A stretch of 64,000 nucleotides of DNA from Ulva prolifera (lineage: Eukaryota > Chlorophyta > Ulvophyceae > Ulvales > Ulvaceae), in NCBI GenBank assembly GCA_023078555.1, contig CM041199.1, forward strand, positions 8,933,315 through 8,997,314, written 5' to 3'. Made by a program: the position numbers and the translations under genes. The number at the start of each line of letters is the position of its first letter. The stretch's first letter is position 1. The notes under the pieces were generated by a model. That model saw only the letters and a list, made by a program, of their open reading frames with translations. It made no database searches and was not told the origin of the DNA. This document shows, piece by piece, positions 1 through 11,486 of this stretch.

Positions 1-236
1 CATAATTGCATAGATACCAGGTGGCTTAAGCAACTCCCAAGCCTGTCTACGCAGCTCCCCAGCATGTCTAGTCAACTCCTCAGCATGTTTGCGTAGAAAC
101 AAAGTCGTTTTAGCAACTCCCAAGCATGTCTAGTCAAGTCCCAAGCATGTTTGCGTAGAAACCAGGTGGCTTAAGCAACTCCCAAGCCCGTCTAGGCAAC
201 TCCCAAGCATGTTTGCGTAGAAACCTGGTCGCTTAA

Positions 237-257
237 GCAACTCCCAAGCCTGTCTAG
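237..257 (+). repeat. Type example of the 21-bp short monomer (S)
   Basis: The short monomer is G plus the core CAACTCCCAAGC plus an 8-base tail, here CTGTCTAG. The 12-bp core is nearly invariant; the tail carries almost all variation. Tails seen repeatedly include CTGTCTAGG, CTGTCTAGT, CTGTCTACG, CCGTCTAGG, ATGTCTAGT, ATGTCTACT, CGGTCTAGT, CTGTCCAGG, CTGTCTCGG and CTGTATAGG. Tail types are not random: they occur in fixed order inside each higher-order unit, which lets copies be aligned by eye. Most tails contain CTAG. Confidence 0.93.
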
Positions 258-298
258 GCAACTCCCAAGCATAATTGCATATATACCAGGTGGCTTAA
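258..298 (+). repeat. Type example of the 41-bp long monomer (L)
   Basis: The long monomer starts with the same core as S, continues with ATAATTGCAT (or ATGTTTGCGT) and ends with a segment of the type ATACCAGGTGGCTTAA. Its first 21 bp aligns with S; the last 20 bp aligns weakly (GGCTTAAG against GTCTAGG with one gap), so L probably arose from two fused and diverged S units. Common variants are ATAATTGCATAG-ATACC, ATGTTTGCGTAG-AAACC, AAACCTGGTCGCTTAAG, AAACAAAGTCGTTTTAG, ATGTTAGCG, ACGTTTGCG and AAAGCTGGTCG. Most copies carry the palindrome CTTAAG. This type example has TATATACC in place of the usual TAGATACC. Confidence 0.9.
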
Positions 299-324
299 GC
301 AACTCCCAAGCCTGTCTACGCAAC

Positions 325-3300
325 TCCCAAGCATGTTTGCGTAGAAACCAGGTGGCTTAAGCAACTCCCAAGCCCGTCTAGGCAACTCCCAAGCATGTTT
401 GCGTAGAAACCTGGTCGCTTAAGCAACTCCCAAGCCTGTCTAGGCAACTCCCAAGCCTGTCTAGTCAACTCCCAAGCATGTTTGCGTAGAAACCAGGTGG
501 CTTAAGCAACTCCCAAGCCCGTCTAGGCAACTCCCAAGCATGTTTGCGTAGAAACCTGGTCGCTTAAGCAACTCCCAAGCCTGTCTAGGCAACTCCCAAG
601 CATGTCTACTCAACTCCCAAGCATGTTTGCGTAGAAACAAAGTCGTTTTAGCAACTCCCAAGCATGTCTAGTCAACTCCCAAGCATAATTGCATAGATAC
701 CAGGTGGCTGAAGCAACTCCCAAGCCTGTCTAGGCAACTCCCAAGCATAATTGCATAGATACCAGGTGGCTTAAGCAACTCCCAAGCCTGTCTACGCAGC
801 TCCCCAGCATGTCTAGTCAACTCCTCAGCATGTTTGCGTAGAAACAAAGTCGTTTTAGCAACTCCCAAGCATGTCTAGTCAACTCCCAAGCATAATTGCA
901 TAGATACCAGGTGGCTGAAGCAACTCCCAAGCCTGTCTAGGCAACTCCCAAGCCTGTCTAGTCAACTCCCAAGCATGTTAGCGTAGAAACCAGGTGGCTT
1001 AAGCAACTCCCAAGCCGGTCTAGTGAACTCCCAAGCACGTTTGCGTAGAAACCAGGTGGCTTAAGCAACTCCCAAGCCCGTCTAGGCAACTCCCAAGCAT
1101 AATTGCATAGATACCATGTGGCTGAGGCAACTCCCAAGCCTGTCCAGGCAACTCCCAAGCATGTCTACTCAACTCCCAAGCATGTTTGCGTAGAAACCTG
1201 GTCGCTTAAGCAACTCCCAAGCCTGTCTAGGCAACTCCCAAGCCTGTCTAGTCAACTCCCAAGCATGTTTGCGTAGAAACCAGGTGGCTTAAGCAACTCC
1301 CAAGCCCGTCTAGGCAACTCCCAAGCATGTTTGCGTAGAAACCTGGTCGCTTAAGCAACTCCCAAGCCTGTCTAGGCAACTCCCAAGCATAATTGCATAG
1401 ATACCAGGTGGCTTAAGCAACTCCCAAGCCTGTCTAGGCAACTCCCAAGCATAATTGCATAGATACCAGGTGGCTGAAGCAACTCCCAAGCCTGTCTAGG
1501 CAACTCCCAAGCCTGTCTAGTCAACTCCCAAGCATGTTAGCGTAGAAACCAGGTGGCTTAAGCAACTCCCAAGCCGGTCTAGTGAACTCCCAAGCACGTT
1601 TGCGTAGAAACCAGGTGGCTTAAGCAACTCCCAAGCCCGTCTAGGCAACTCCCAAGCATAATTGCATAGATACCATGTGGCTGAGGCAACTCCCAAGCCT
1701 GTCCAGGCAACTCCCAAGCATGTCTACTCAACTCCCAAGCATGTTTGCGTAGAAACCTGGTCGCTTAAGCAACTCCCAAGCCTGTCTAGGCAACTCCCAA
1801 GCCTGTCTAGTCAACTCCCAAGCATGTTAGCGTAGAAACCAGGTGGCTTAAGCAACTCCCAAGCCCGTCTAGTGAACTCCCAAGCACGTTTGCGTAGAAA
1901 CCATGTGGCTTAAGCAACTCCCAAGCCCGTCTAGGCAACTCCCAAGCATAATTGCATAGATACCATGTGGCTGAGGCAACTCCCAAGCCTGTCCAGGCAA
2001 CTCCCAAGCATGTCTACTCAACTCCCAAGCATGTTTGCGTAGAAACCTGGTCGCTTAAGCAACTCCCAAGCCTGTCTAGGCAACTCCCAAGCCTGTCTAG
2101 TCAACTCCCAAGCATGTTTGCGTAGAAACCAGGTGGCTTAAGCAACTCCCAAGCCCGTCTAGGCAACTCCCAAGCATGTTTGCGTAGAAACCTGGTCGCT
2201 TAAGCAACTCCCAAGCCTGTCTAGGCAACTCCCAAGCATGTCTACTCAACTCCCAAGCATGTTTGCGTAGAAACAAAGTCGTTTTAGCAACTCCCAAGCC
2301 TGTCTAGGCAACTCCCAAGCATAATTGCATAGATACCAGGTGGCTTAAGCAACTCCCAAGCCTGTCTACGCAACTCCCAAGCATGTCTAGTCAACTCCCA
2401 AGCATGTTTGCGTAGAAAGCTGGTCGCTTAAGCAACTCCCAAGCCCGTCTAGGCAACTCCCAAGCATAATTGCATAGATACCATGTGGCTTAAGCAACTC
2501 CCAAGCCTGTCTAGTCAACTCCCAAGCATGTTTGCGTAGAAACCAGGTGGCTTAAGCAACTCCCAAGCCCGTCTAGGAAACTCCCAAGCATGTTTGCGTA
2601 GAAACCTGGTCGCTTAAGCAACTTTCAAGCCTGTCTAGGCAACTCCCAAGCATGTCTACTCAACTCCCAAGCATAATTGCATAGATACCAGGTGGCTTAA
2701 GCAACTCCCAAGCCTGTCTAGTCAAGTCCCAAGCATGTTTGCGTAGAAACCAGGTGGCTTAAGCAACTCCCAAGCCTGTCTAGGCAACTCCCAAGCATAA
2801 TTGCATAGATACCAGGTGGCTTAAGCAACTCCCAAGCCTGTCTAGTTAACTCCCAAGCATGTTTGCGTAGAAACCAGGTGGCTTAAGCAACTCCCAAGCC
2901 CGTCTAGGCAACTCCCAAGCATGTTTGCGTAGAAACCTGGTCGCTTAAGCAACTCCCAAGCCTGTCTAGGCAACTCCCAAGCCTGTATAGTCAACTCCCA
3001 AGCATGTTTGCGTAGAAACCAGGTGGCTTAAGCAACTCCCAAGCCCGTCTAGGCAACTCCCAAGCATGTTTGCGTAGAAACCTGGTCGCTTAAGCAACTC
3101 CCAAGCCTGTCTAGGCAACTCCCAAGCATGTCTACTCAACTCCCAAGCATGTTTGCGTAGAAACAAAGTCGTTTTAGCAACTCCCAAGCATGTCTAGTCA
3201 ACTCCCAAGCATAATTGCATAGATACCAGGTGGCTGAAGCAACTCCCAAGCCTGTCTAGGCAACTCCCAAGCATAATTGCATAGATACCAGGTGGCTTAA

Positions 3301-5039
3301 GCAACTCCCAAGCCTGTCTACGCAGCTCCCCAGCATGTCTAGTCAACTCCTCAGCATGTTTGCGTAGAAACAAAGTCGTTTTAGCAACTCCCAAGCATGT
3401 CTAGTCAACTCCCAAGCATAATTGCATAGATACCAGGTGGCTGAAGCAACTCCCAAGCCTGTCTAGGCAACTCCCAAGCCTGTCTAGTCAACTCCCAAGC
3501 ATGTTAGCGTAGAAACCAGGTGGCTTAAGCAACTCCCAAGCCGGTCTAGTGAACTCCCAAGCACGTTTGCGTAGAAACCAGGTGGCTTAAGCAACTCCCA
3601 AGCCCGTCTAGGCAACTCCCAAGCATAATTGCATAGATACCATGTGGCTGAGGCAACTCCCAAGCCTGTCCAGGCAACTCCCAAGCATGTCTACTCAACT
3701 CCCAAGCATGTTTGCGTAGAAACCTGGTCGCTTAAGCAACTCCCAAGCCTGTCTAGGCAACTCCCAAGCCTGTCTAGTCAACTCCCAAGCATGTTTGCGT
3801 AGAAACCAGGTGGCTTAAGCAACTCCCAAGCCCGTCTAGGCAACTCCCAAGCATGTTTGCGTAGAAACCTGGTCGCTTAAGCAACTCCCAAGCCTGTCTA
3901 GGCAACTCCCAAGCATAATTGCATAGATACCAGGTGGCTTAAGCAACTCCCAAGCCTGTCTAGGCAACTCCCAAGCATAATTGCATAGATACCAGGTGGC
4001 TGAAGCAACTCCCAAGCCTGTCTAGGCAACTCCCAAGCCTGTCTAGTCAACTCCCAAGCATGTTAGCGTAGAAACCAGGTGGCTTAAGCAACTCCCAAGC
4101 CGGTCTAGTGAACTCCCAAGCACGTTTGCGTAGAAACCAGGTGGCTTAAGCAACTCCCAAGCCCGTCTAGGCAACTCCCAAGCATAATTGCATAGATACC
4201 ATGTGGCTGAGGCAACTCCCAAGCCTGTCCAGGCAACTCCCAAGCATGTCTACTCAACTCCCAAGCATGTTTGCGTAGAAACCTGGTCGCTTAAGCAACT
4301 CCCAAGCCTGTCTAGGCAACTCCCAAGCCTGTCTAGTCAACTCCCAAGCATGTTAGCGTAGAAACCAGGTGGCTTAAGCAACTCCCAAGCCCGTCTAGTG
4401 AACTCCCAAGCACGTTTGCGTAGAAACCATGTGGCTTAAGCAACTCCCAAGCCCGTCTAGGCAACTCCCAAGCATAATTGCATAGATACCATGTGGCTGA
4501 GGCAACTCCCAAGCCTGTCCAGGCAACTCCCAAGCATGTCTACTCAACTCCCAAGCATGTTTGCGTAGAAACCTGGTCGCTTAAGCAACTCCCAAGCCTG
4601 TCTAGGCAACTCCCAAGCCTGTCTAGTCAACTCCCAAGCATGTTTGCGTAGAAACCAGGTGGCTTAAGCAACTCCCAAGCCCGTCTAGGCAACTCCCAAG
4701 CATGTTTGCGTAGAAACCTGGTCGCTTAAGCAACTCCCAAGCCTGTCTAGGCAACTCCCAAGCATGTCTACTCAACTCCCAAGCATGTTTGCGTAGAAAC
4801 AAAGTCGTTTTAGCAACTCCCAAGCCTGTCTAGGCAACTCCCAAGCATAATTGCATAGATACCAGGTGGCTTAAGCAACTCCCAAGCCTGTCTACGCAAC
4901 TCCCAAGCATGTCTAGTCAACTCCCAAGCATGTTTGCGTAGAAAGCTGGTCGCTTAAGCAACTCCCAAGCCCGTCTAGGCAACTCCCAAGCATAATTGCA
5001 TAGATACCATGTGGCTTAAGCAACTCCCAAGCCTGTCTA
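325..5039. repeat. 2526-bp higher-order repeat, two copies
   Basis: Monomer variants at about 325-2513 reappear in the same order 2526 bp downstream at about 2850-5039. Anchors that match at this spacing include ATGTTAGCG (near 975, 1534, 1824 against 3501, 4060, 4350), GGCTGAGGC, CTGTCCAGG and GAAAGCTGGTCG. I noticed almost no differences between copies. The link at about 2514-2849 contains CTAGGAAACTCC, CAACTTTCAAGCC and CTAGTTAAC, markers absent from the left copy. Boundaries are read by eye and may be off by one monomer. Confidence 0.85.
2514..3405. repeat. Block shared with 13.67-14.56 kb (11,158-bp offset)
   Basis: The marker set CTAGGAAACTCC, CAACTTTCAAGCC, CTAGTTAAC and CTGTATAGTC occurs here and again 11,158 bp to the right in the same order and spacing. 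The right copy leaves the alignment near 14,560, where TCAAGTCCC replaces TCAACTCCC. The block overlaps the start of the second 2526-bp copy, so the two relationships share a junction rather than sitting side by side. Confidence 0.75.
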
Positions 5040-6811
5040 CGCAACTCCCAAGCATGTCTAGTCTACTCCCAAGCATGTTTGCGCAGAAACCAGGTGGGTT
5101 AAGCAACTCCCAAGCCTGTCTAGGCAACTCCCAAGCATAATTGCATAGATACCATGTGGCTTAAGCAACTCCCAAGCATGTCTAGTCAAGTCCCAAGCAT
5201 GTTTGCGTAGAAACCAGGTGGCTTAAGCAACTCCCAAGCCCGTCTAGGCAACTCCCAAGCATGTTTGCGTAGAAACCTGGTCGCTTAAGCAACTCCCAAG
5301 CCTGTCTAGGCAACTCCCAAGCATAATTGCATAGATACCAGGTGGCTTAAGCAACTCCCAAGCCTGTCTAGGCAACTCCCAAGCATAATTGCATAGATAC
5401 CAGGTGGCTTAAGCAACTCCCAAGCCTGTCTACGCAACTCCCAAGCATGTCTAGTCAACTCCTCAGCATGTTTGCGTAGAAACAAAGTCGTTTTAGCAAC
5501 TCCCAAGCATGTCTATTCAACTCCCAAGCATAATTGCATAGATACCATGTGGCTTAAGCAACTCCAAAGCATGTCTAGTCAAGTCCCAAGCATGTTTGCG
5601 TAGAAACCAGGTGGCTTCAGCAACTCCCAAGCCTGTCTAGGCAACTCCCAAGCATAATTGCATAGATACCAGGTGGCTTAAGCAACGCCCAAGCCTGTCT
5701 AGTCAACTCCCAAGCATGTTAGCGTAGAAACCAGGTGGCTTAAGCAACTCCCAAGCCGGTCTAGTCAACTCCCAAGCACGTTTGCGTAGAAACCAGGTGG
5801 CTTAAGCAACTCCCAAGCCTGTCTACGCAACTCCCAAGCATGTCTAGTCAACTCCCAAGCATGTTTGCGTAGAAAGCTGGTCGCTTAAGCAACTCCCAAG
5901 CCCGTCTAGGCAACTCCCAAGCATAATTGCATAGACACCATGTGGCTTAAGCAACTCCCAAGCCTGTCTACGCAACTCCCAAGCATGTCTAGTCTACTCC
6001 CAAGCATGTTTGCGCTGAAACCAGGTGGGTTAAGCAACTCCCAAGTCTGTCAAGGCAACTCCCAAGCCCGACTAGTCAACTCCCAAGCATGTTTTCGTAG
6101 AAACCAAGTCGTTCAAGCAACTCCCAAGCCTGTATAGGCAACTCCCAAGCATGTTTGCATAGATACCAGGTGGCTTAAGCAACTCCCAAGCCTGTCTCGG
6201 TAACTCCCAATCATGTTTGCATAGATACCAAGTGGCTTAAGCAACTCCCAAGCCTGTCTCGGCTACTCCCAAGCATGTTTGCATAGATACCATGTGGCTT
6301 AAGCAACTCCCAAGCCTGTCTAGGCAACACCCAAGCATGGCTAGTCTACTCCAAAGCATGTTTGCGCAGAAACCAGGTGGGTTAAGCAACTCCCAAGTCT
6401 GTCAAGGCAACTCCCAAGCCCGACTAGTCAACTCCCAAGCATGTTTTTGTAGAAACCAAGTCGTTCAAGCAACTCCCAAGCCTGTATAGGCAACTCCCAA
6501 GCATGTTTGCATAGATACCAGGTGGCTTAAGCAACTCCCAAGCCGGTCTAGTCAACTCCCAAGCACGTTTGCGTAGAAACCAGGTGGCTTAAGCAACTCC
6601 CAAGCCTGTCTAGGCAACTCCCAAGCATAATTGCATAGATACCAGGTGGCTTAAGCAACTCCCAAGCCTGTCTACGCAACTCCCAAGCATGTTTGCGTAG
6701 AAACCAGGTGGCTTAAGCAACTCCCAAGCCCGTCTAGGCAACTCCCAAGCATGTTTGCGTAGAAACCTGGTCGCTTAAGCAACTCCCAAGCCTGTCTAGG
6801 CAACTCCCAAG
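4390..6811. repeat. Q-type module, copy 1
   Basis: Collinear with about 11,077-13,498 at an offset of 6687 bp. It holds the GAAAGCTGGTCG long monomers (near 4942 and 5872), the CTATTCAACTCC and CTCCAAAGC monomers, a GCAACGCCC monomer, CACGTTTGCG monomers, and the V module. I noticed few differences from copy 2: GCGCAGAAACC here against GCGAAGAAACC there (near 5082), and AACACCCAAG against AACAACCAAG (near 6328). Confidence 0.8.
5931..6525. repeat. V module 1 with internal 352-bp duplication
   Basis: A run of variant monomers: GCGCTGAAACC or GCGCAGAAACC with GTGGGTTAAG, then AAGTCTGTCAAGG, CCGACTAGTC, GTAGAAACC with AAGTCGTTCAAG, CTGTATAGG and GTCTCGG tails. The segment from the ACCATGTGGC of 5937 recurs at 6289, a 352-bp step. 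Members differ inside (GCGCTG against GCGCAG; ATGTTTTCG against ATGTTTTTG), so the 352-bp duplication predates the copying of the module. The plus-strand open frames here are lattice products. Confidence 0.85.
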
Positions 6812-7499
6812 CCTGTCTAGTCAACTCCCAAGCATGTTTGCGTAGAAACCAGGTGGCTTAAGCAACTCCCAAGCCCGTCTAGGCAACTCCCAAGCATGTT
6901 TGCGTAGAAACCTGGTCGCTTAAGCAACTCCCAAGCCTGTCTAGGCAACTCCCAAGCATGTCTACTCAACTCCCAAGCATGTTTGCGTAGAAACAAAGTC
7001 GTTTTAGCAACTCCCAAGCATGTCTAGTCAACTCCCAAGCATAATTGCATAGATACCAGGTGGCTGAAGCAACTCCCAAGCCTGTCTAGGCAACTCCCAA
7101 GCATAATTGCATAGATACCAGGTGGCTTAAGCAACTCCCAAGCCTGTCTACGCAGCTCCCCAGCATGTCTAGTCAACTCCTCAGCATGTTTGCGTAGAAA
7201 CAAAGTCGTTTTAGCAACTCCCAAGCATGTCTAGTCAACTCCCAAGCATAATTGCATAGATACCAGGTGGCTGAAGCAACTCCCAAGCCTGTCTAGGCAA
7301 CTCCCAAGCCTGTCTAGTCAACTCCCAAGCATGTTAGCGTAGAAACCAGGTGGCTTAAGCAACTCCCAAGCCGGTCTAGTGAACTCCCAAGCACGTTTGC
7401 GTAGAAACCAGGTGGCTTAAGCAACTCCCAAGCCCGTCTAGGCAACTCCCAAGCATAATTGCATAGATACCATGTGGCTGAGGCAACTCCCAAGCCTGT
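6812..7499. repeat. P-type module without V variants
   Basis: Ordinary monomers in the order AAACAAAGTCGTTTTAG, GGCTGAAGC, GCAGCTCCCCAGC, ATGTTAGCG, CGGTCTAGTG, GGCTGAGGC and CTGTCCAGG. The order is the same as at 461-1160, 2966-3690, 14,950-15,650 and 31,700-32,400, so this is a widely shared P-type module. No gene is seen. Confidence 0.8.
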
Positions 7500-10400
7500 C
7501 CAGGCAACTCCCAAGCATGTCTACTCAACTCCCAAGCATGTTTGCGTAGAAACCTGGTCGCTTAAGCAACTCCCAAGCCTGTCTAGGCAACTCCCAAGCC
7601 TGTCTAGTCAACTCCCAAGCATGTTTGCGTAGAAACCAGGTGGCTTAAGCAACTCCCAAGCCCGTCTAGGCAACTCCCAAGCATGTTTGCGTAGAAACCT
7701 GGTCGCTTAAGCAACTCCCAAGCCTGTCTAGGCAACTCCCAAGCATGTCTACTCAACTCCCAAGCATGTTTGCGTAGAAAAAAAGTCGTTTTAGCAACTC
7801 CCAAGCATGTCTAGTCAACTCCCAAGCATAATTGCATAGATACCAGGTGGCTGAAGCAACTCCCAAGCCTGTCTAGGCAACTCCCAAGCATAATTGCATA
7901 GATACCAGGTGGCTTAAGCAACTCCCAAGCCTGTCTACGCAACTCCCAAGCATGTTTGCGTAGAAACCAGGTGGCTTAAGCAACTCCCAAGCCCGTCTAG
8001 GCAACTCCCAAGCATGTTTGCGTAGAAACCTGGTCGCTTAAGCAACTCCCAAGCCTGTCTAGGCAACTCCCAAGCCTGTCTAGTCAACTCCCAAGCATGT
8101 TTGCGTAGAAACCAGGTGGCTTAAGCAACTCCCAAGCCCGTCTAGGCAACTCCCAAGCATGTTTGCGTAGAAACCTGGTCGCTTAAGCAACTCCCAAGCC
8201 TGTCTAGGCAACTCCCAAGCATGTCTACTCAACTCCCAAGCATGTTTGCGTAGAAACAAAGTCGTTTTAGCAACTCCCAAGCATGTCTAGTCAACTCCCA
8301 AGCATAATTGCATAGATACCAGGTGGCTGAAGCAACTCCCAAGCCTGTCTAGGCAACTCCCAAGCATAATTGCATAGATACCAGGTGGCTTAAGCAACTC
8401 CCAAGCCTGTCTACGCAACTCCCAAGCATGTTTGCGTAGAAACCAGGTGGCTTAAGCAACTCCCAAGCCCGTCTAGGCAACTCCCAAGCATGTTTGCGTA
8501 GAAACCTGGTCGCTTAAGCAACTCCCAAGCCTGTCTAGGCAACTCCCAAGCCTGTCTAGTCAACTCCCAAGCATGTTTGCGTAGAAACCAGGTGGCTTAA
8601 GCAACTCCCAAGCCCGTCTAGGCAACTCCCAAGCATGTTTGCGTAGAAACCTGGTCGCTTAAGCAACTCCCAAGCCTGTCTAGGCAACTCCCAAGCATGT
8701 CTACTCAACTCCCAAGCATGTTTGCGTAGAAACAAAGTCGTTTTAGCAACTCCCAAGCATGTCTAGTCAACTCCCAAGCATAATTGCATAGATACCAGGT
8801 GGCTGAAGCAACTCCCAAGCCTGTCTAGGCAACTCCCAAGCATAATTGCATAGATACCAGGTGGCTTAAGCAACTCCCAAGCCTGTCTACGCAGCTCCCC
8901 AGCATGTCTAGTCAACTCCTCAGCATGTTTGCGTAGAAACAAAGTCGTTTTAGCAACTCCCAAGCATGTCTAGTCAACTCCCAAGCATAATTGCATAGAT
9001 ACCAGGTGGCTGAAGCAACTCCCAAGCCTGTCTAGGCAACTCCCAAGCATGTCTAGTCAACTCCCAAGCATGTTAGCGTAGAAACCAGGTGGCTTAAGCA
9101 ACTCCCAAGCCGGTCTAGTGAACTCCCAAGCACGTTTGCGTAGAAACCATGTGGCTTAAGCAACTCCCAAGCCCGTCTAGGCAACTCCCAAGCATAATTG
9201 CATAGATACCATGTGGCTGAGGCAACTCCCAAGCCTGTCCAGGCAACTCCCAAGCATGTCTACTCAACTCCCAAGCATGTTTGCGTAGAAACCTGGTCGC
9301 TTAAGCAACTCCCAAGCCTGTCTAGGCAACTCCCAAGCCTGTCTAGTCAACTCCCAAGCATGTTTGCGTAGAAACCAGGTGGCTTAAGCAACTCCCAAGC
9401 CCGTCTAGGCAACTCCCAAGCATGTTTGCGTAGAAACCTGGTCGCTTAAGCAACTCCCAAGCCTGTCTAGGCAACTCCCAAGCATGTCTACTCAACTCCC
9501 AAGCATGTTTGCGTAGAAACCTGGTCGCTTAAGCAACTCCCAAGCCTGTCTAGGCAACTCCCAAGCCTGTCTAGTCAACTCCCAAGCATGTTTGCGTAGA
9601 AACCAGGTGGCTTAAGCAACTCCCAAGCCCGTCTAGGCAACTCCCAAGCATGTTTGCGTAGAAACCTGGTCGCTTAAGCAACTCCCAAGCCTGTCTAGGC
9701 AACTCCCAAGCATGTCTACTCAACTCCCAAGCATGTTTGCGTAGAAAAAAAGTCGTTTTAGCAACTCCCAAGCATGTCTAGTCAACTCCCAAGCATAATT
9801 GCATAGATACCAGGTGGCTGAAGCAACTCCCAAGCCTGTCTAGGCAACTCCCAAGCATAATTGCATAGATACCAGGTGGCTTAAGCAACTCCCAAGCCTG
9901 TCTACGCAACTCCCAAGCATGTTTGCGTAGAAACCAGGTGGCTTAAGCAACTCCCAAGCCCGTCTAGGCAACTCCCAAGCATGTTTGCGTAGAAACCTGG
10001 TCGCTTAAGCAACTCCCAAGCCTGTCTAGGCAACTCCCAAGCCTGTCTAGTCAACTCCCAAGCATGTTTGCGTAGAAACCAGGTGGCTTAAGCAACTCCC
10101 AAGCCCGTCTAGGCAACTCCCAAGCATGTTTGCGTAGAAACCTGGTCGCTTAAGCAACTCCCAAGCCTGTCTAGGCAACTCCCAAGCATGTCTACTCAAC
10201 TCCCAAGCATGTTTGCGTAGAAACAAAGTCGTTTTAGCAACTCCCAAGCATGTCTAGTCAACTCCCAAGCATAATTGCATAGATACCAGGTGGCTGAAGC
10301 AACTCCCAAGCCTGTCTAGGCAACTCCCAAGCATAATTGCATAGATACCAGGTGGCTTAAGCAACTCCCAAGCCTGTCTACGCAACTCCCAAGCATGTTT

Positions 10401-11486
10401 GCGTAGAAACCAGGTGGCTTAAGCAACTCCCAAGCCCGTCTAGGCAACTCCCAAGCATGTTTGCGTAGAAACCTGGTCGCTTAAGCAACTCCCAAGCCTG
10501 TCTAGGCAACTCCCAAGCCTGTCTAGTCAACTCCCAAGCATGTTTGCGTAGAAACCAGGTGGCTTAAGCAACTCCCAAGCCCGTCTAGGCAACTCCCAAG
10601 CATGTTTGCGTAGAAACCTGGTCGCTTAAGCAACTCCCAAGCCTGTCTAGGCAACTCCCAAGCATGTCTACTCAACTCCCAAGCATGTTTGCGTAGAAAC
10701 AAAGTCGTTTTAGCAACTCCCAAGCATGTCTAGTCAACTCCCAAGCATAATTGCATAGATACCAGGTGGCTGAAGCAACTCCCAAGCCTGTCTAGGCAAC
10801 TCCCAAGCATAATTGCATAGATACCAGGTGGCTTAAGCAACTCCCAAGCCTGTCTACGCAGCTCCCCAGCATGTCTAGTCAACTCCTCAGCATGTTTGCG
10901 TAGAAACAAAGTCGTTTTAGCAACTCCCAAGCATGTCTAGTCAACTCCCAAGCATAATTGCATAGATACCAGGTGGCTGAAGCAACTCCCAAGCCTGTCT
11001 AGGCAACTCCCAAGCATGTCTAGTCAACTCCCAAGCATGTTAGCGTAGAAACCAGGTGGCTTAAGCAACTCCCAAGCCGGTCTAGTGAACTCCCAAGCAC
11101 GTTTGCGTAGAAACCATGTGGCTTAAGCAACTCCCAAGCCCGTCTAGGCAACTCCCAAGCATAATTGCATAGATACCATGTGGCTGAGGCAACTCCCAAG
11201 CCTGTCCAGGCAACTCCCAAGCATGTCTACTCAACTCCCAAGCATGTTTGCGTAGAAACCTGGTCGCTTAAGCAACTCCCAAGCCTGTCTAGGCAACTCC
11301 CAAGCCTGTCTAGTCAACTCCCAAGCATGTTTGCGTAGAAACCAGGTGGCTTAAGCAACTCCCAAGCCCGTCTAGGCAACTCCCAAGCATGTTTGCGTAG
11401 AAACCTGGTCGCTTAAGCAACTCCCAAGCCTGTCTAGGCAACTCCCAAGCATGTCTACTCAACTCCCAAGCATGTTTGCGTAGAAA
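7500..11486. repeat. 1967-bp higher-order repeat, two copies, with 476-bp sub-units
   Basis: The stretch starting near 7500 repeats at 9467 and the match runs to about 9519/11,486, making a tandem duplication of 1967 bp. Inside each copy a 476-bp unit occurs at 7604, 8080 and 8556, and at 9571, 10,047 and 10,523. The first sub-unit of both copies carries the same variant GTAGAAAAAAAGTCG (near 7775 and 9742) in place of GTAGAAACAAAGTCG, which fixes the register of the larger duplication and shows that the 476-bp expansion came first. Confidence 0.88.

Larger units (their letters stand above)
1..324. repeat. Left-edge segment of ordinary L/S monomers
   Basis: Begins inside an L monomer, so the window edge cuts the array. 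It carries the GCAGCTCCCCAGC and CTCCTCAGC monomers followed by AAACAAAGTCGTTTTAG. The same monomer order recurs near 14.44-14.95 kb and 24.84-25.36 kb, except that those copies hold one extra 62-bp L+S step before the TATATACC monomer. Nothing else is seen here. Confidence 0.85.

Noticed and set aside
258..298. CTTAAG palindrome as a protein-binding operator
   Set aside because: It is a six-base palindrome present in most long monomers with no flanking dyad, and nothing ties it to regulation.
5931..6525. V module as a degenerate plus-strand gene
   Set aside because: It gives 65-codon frames starting at ACCATGTGGC, but the frames exist because three local variants remove stops. They end in the same lattice and show no protein-like features.
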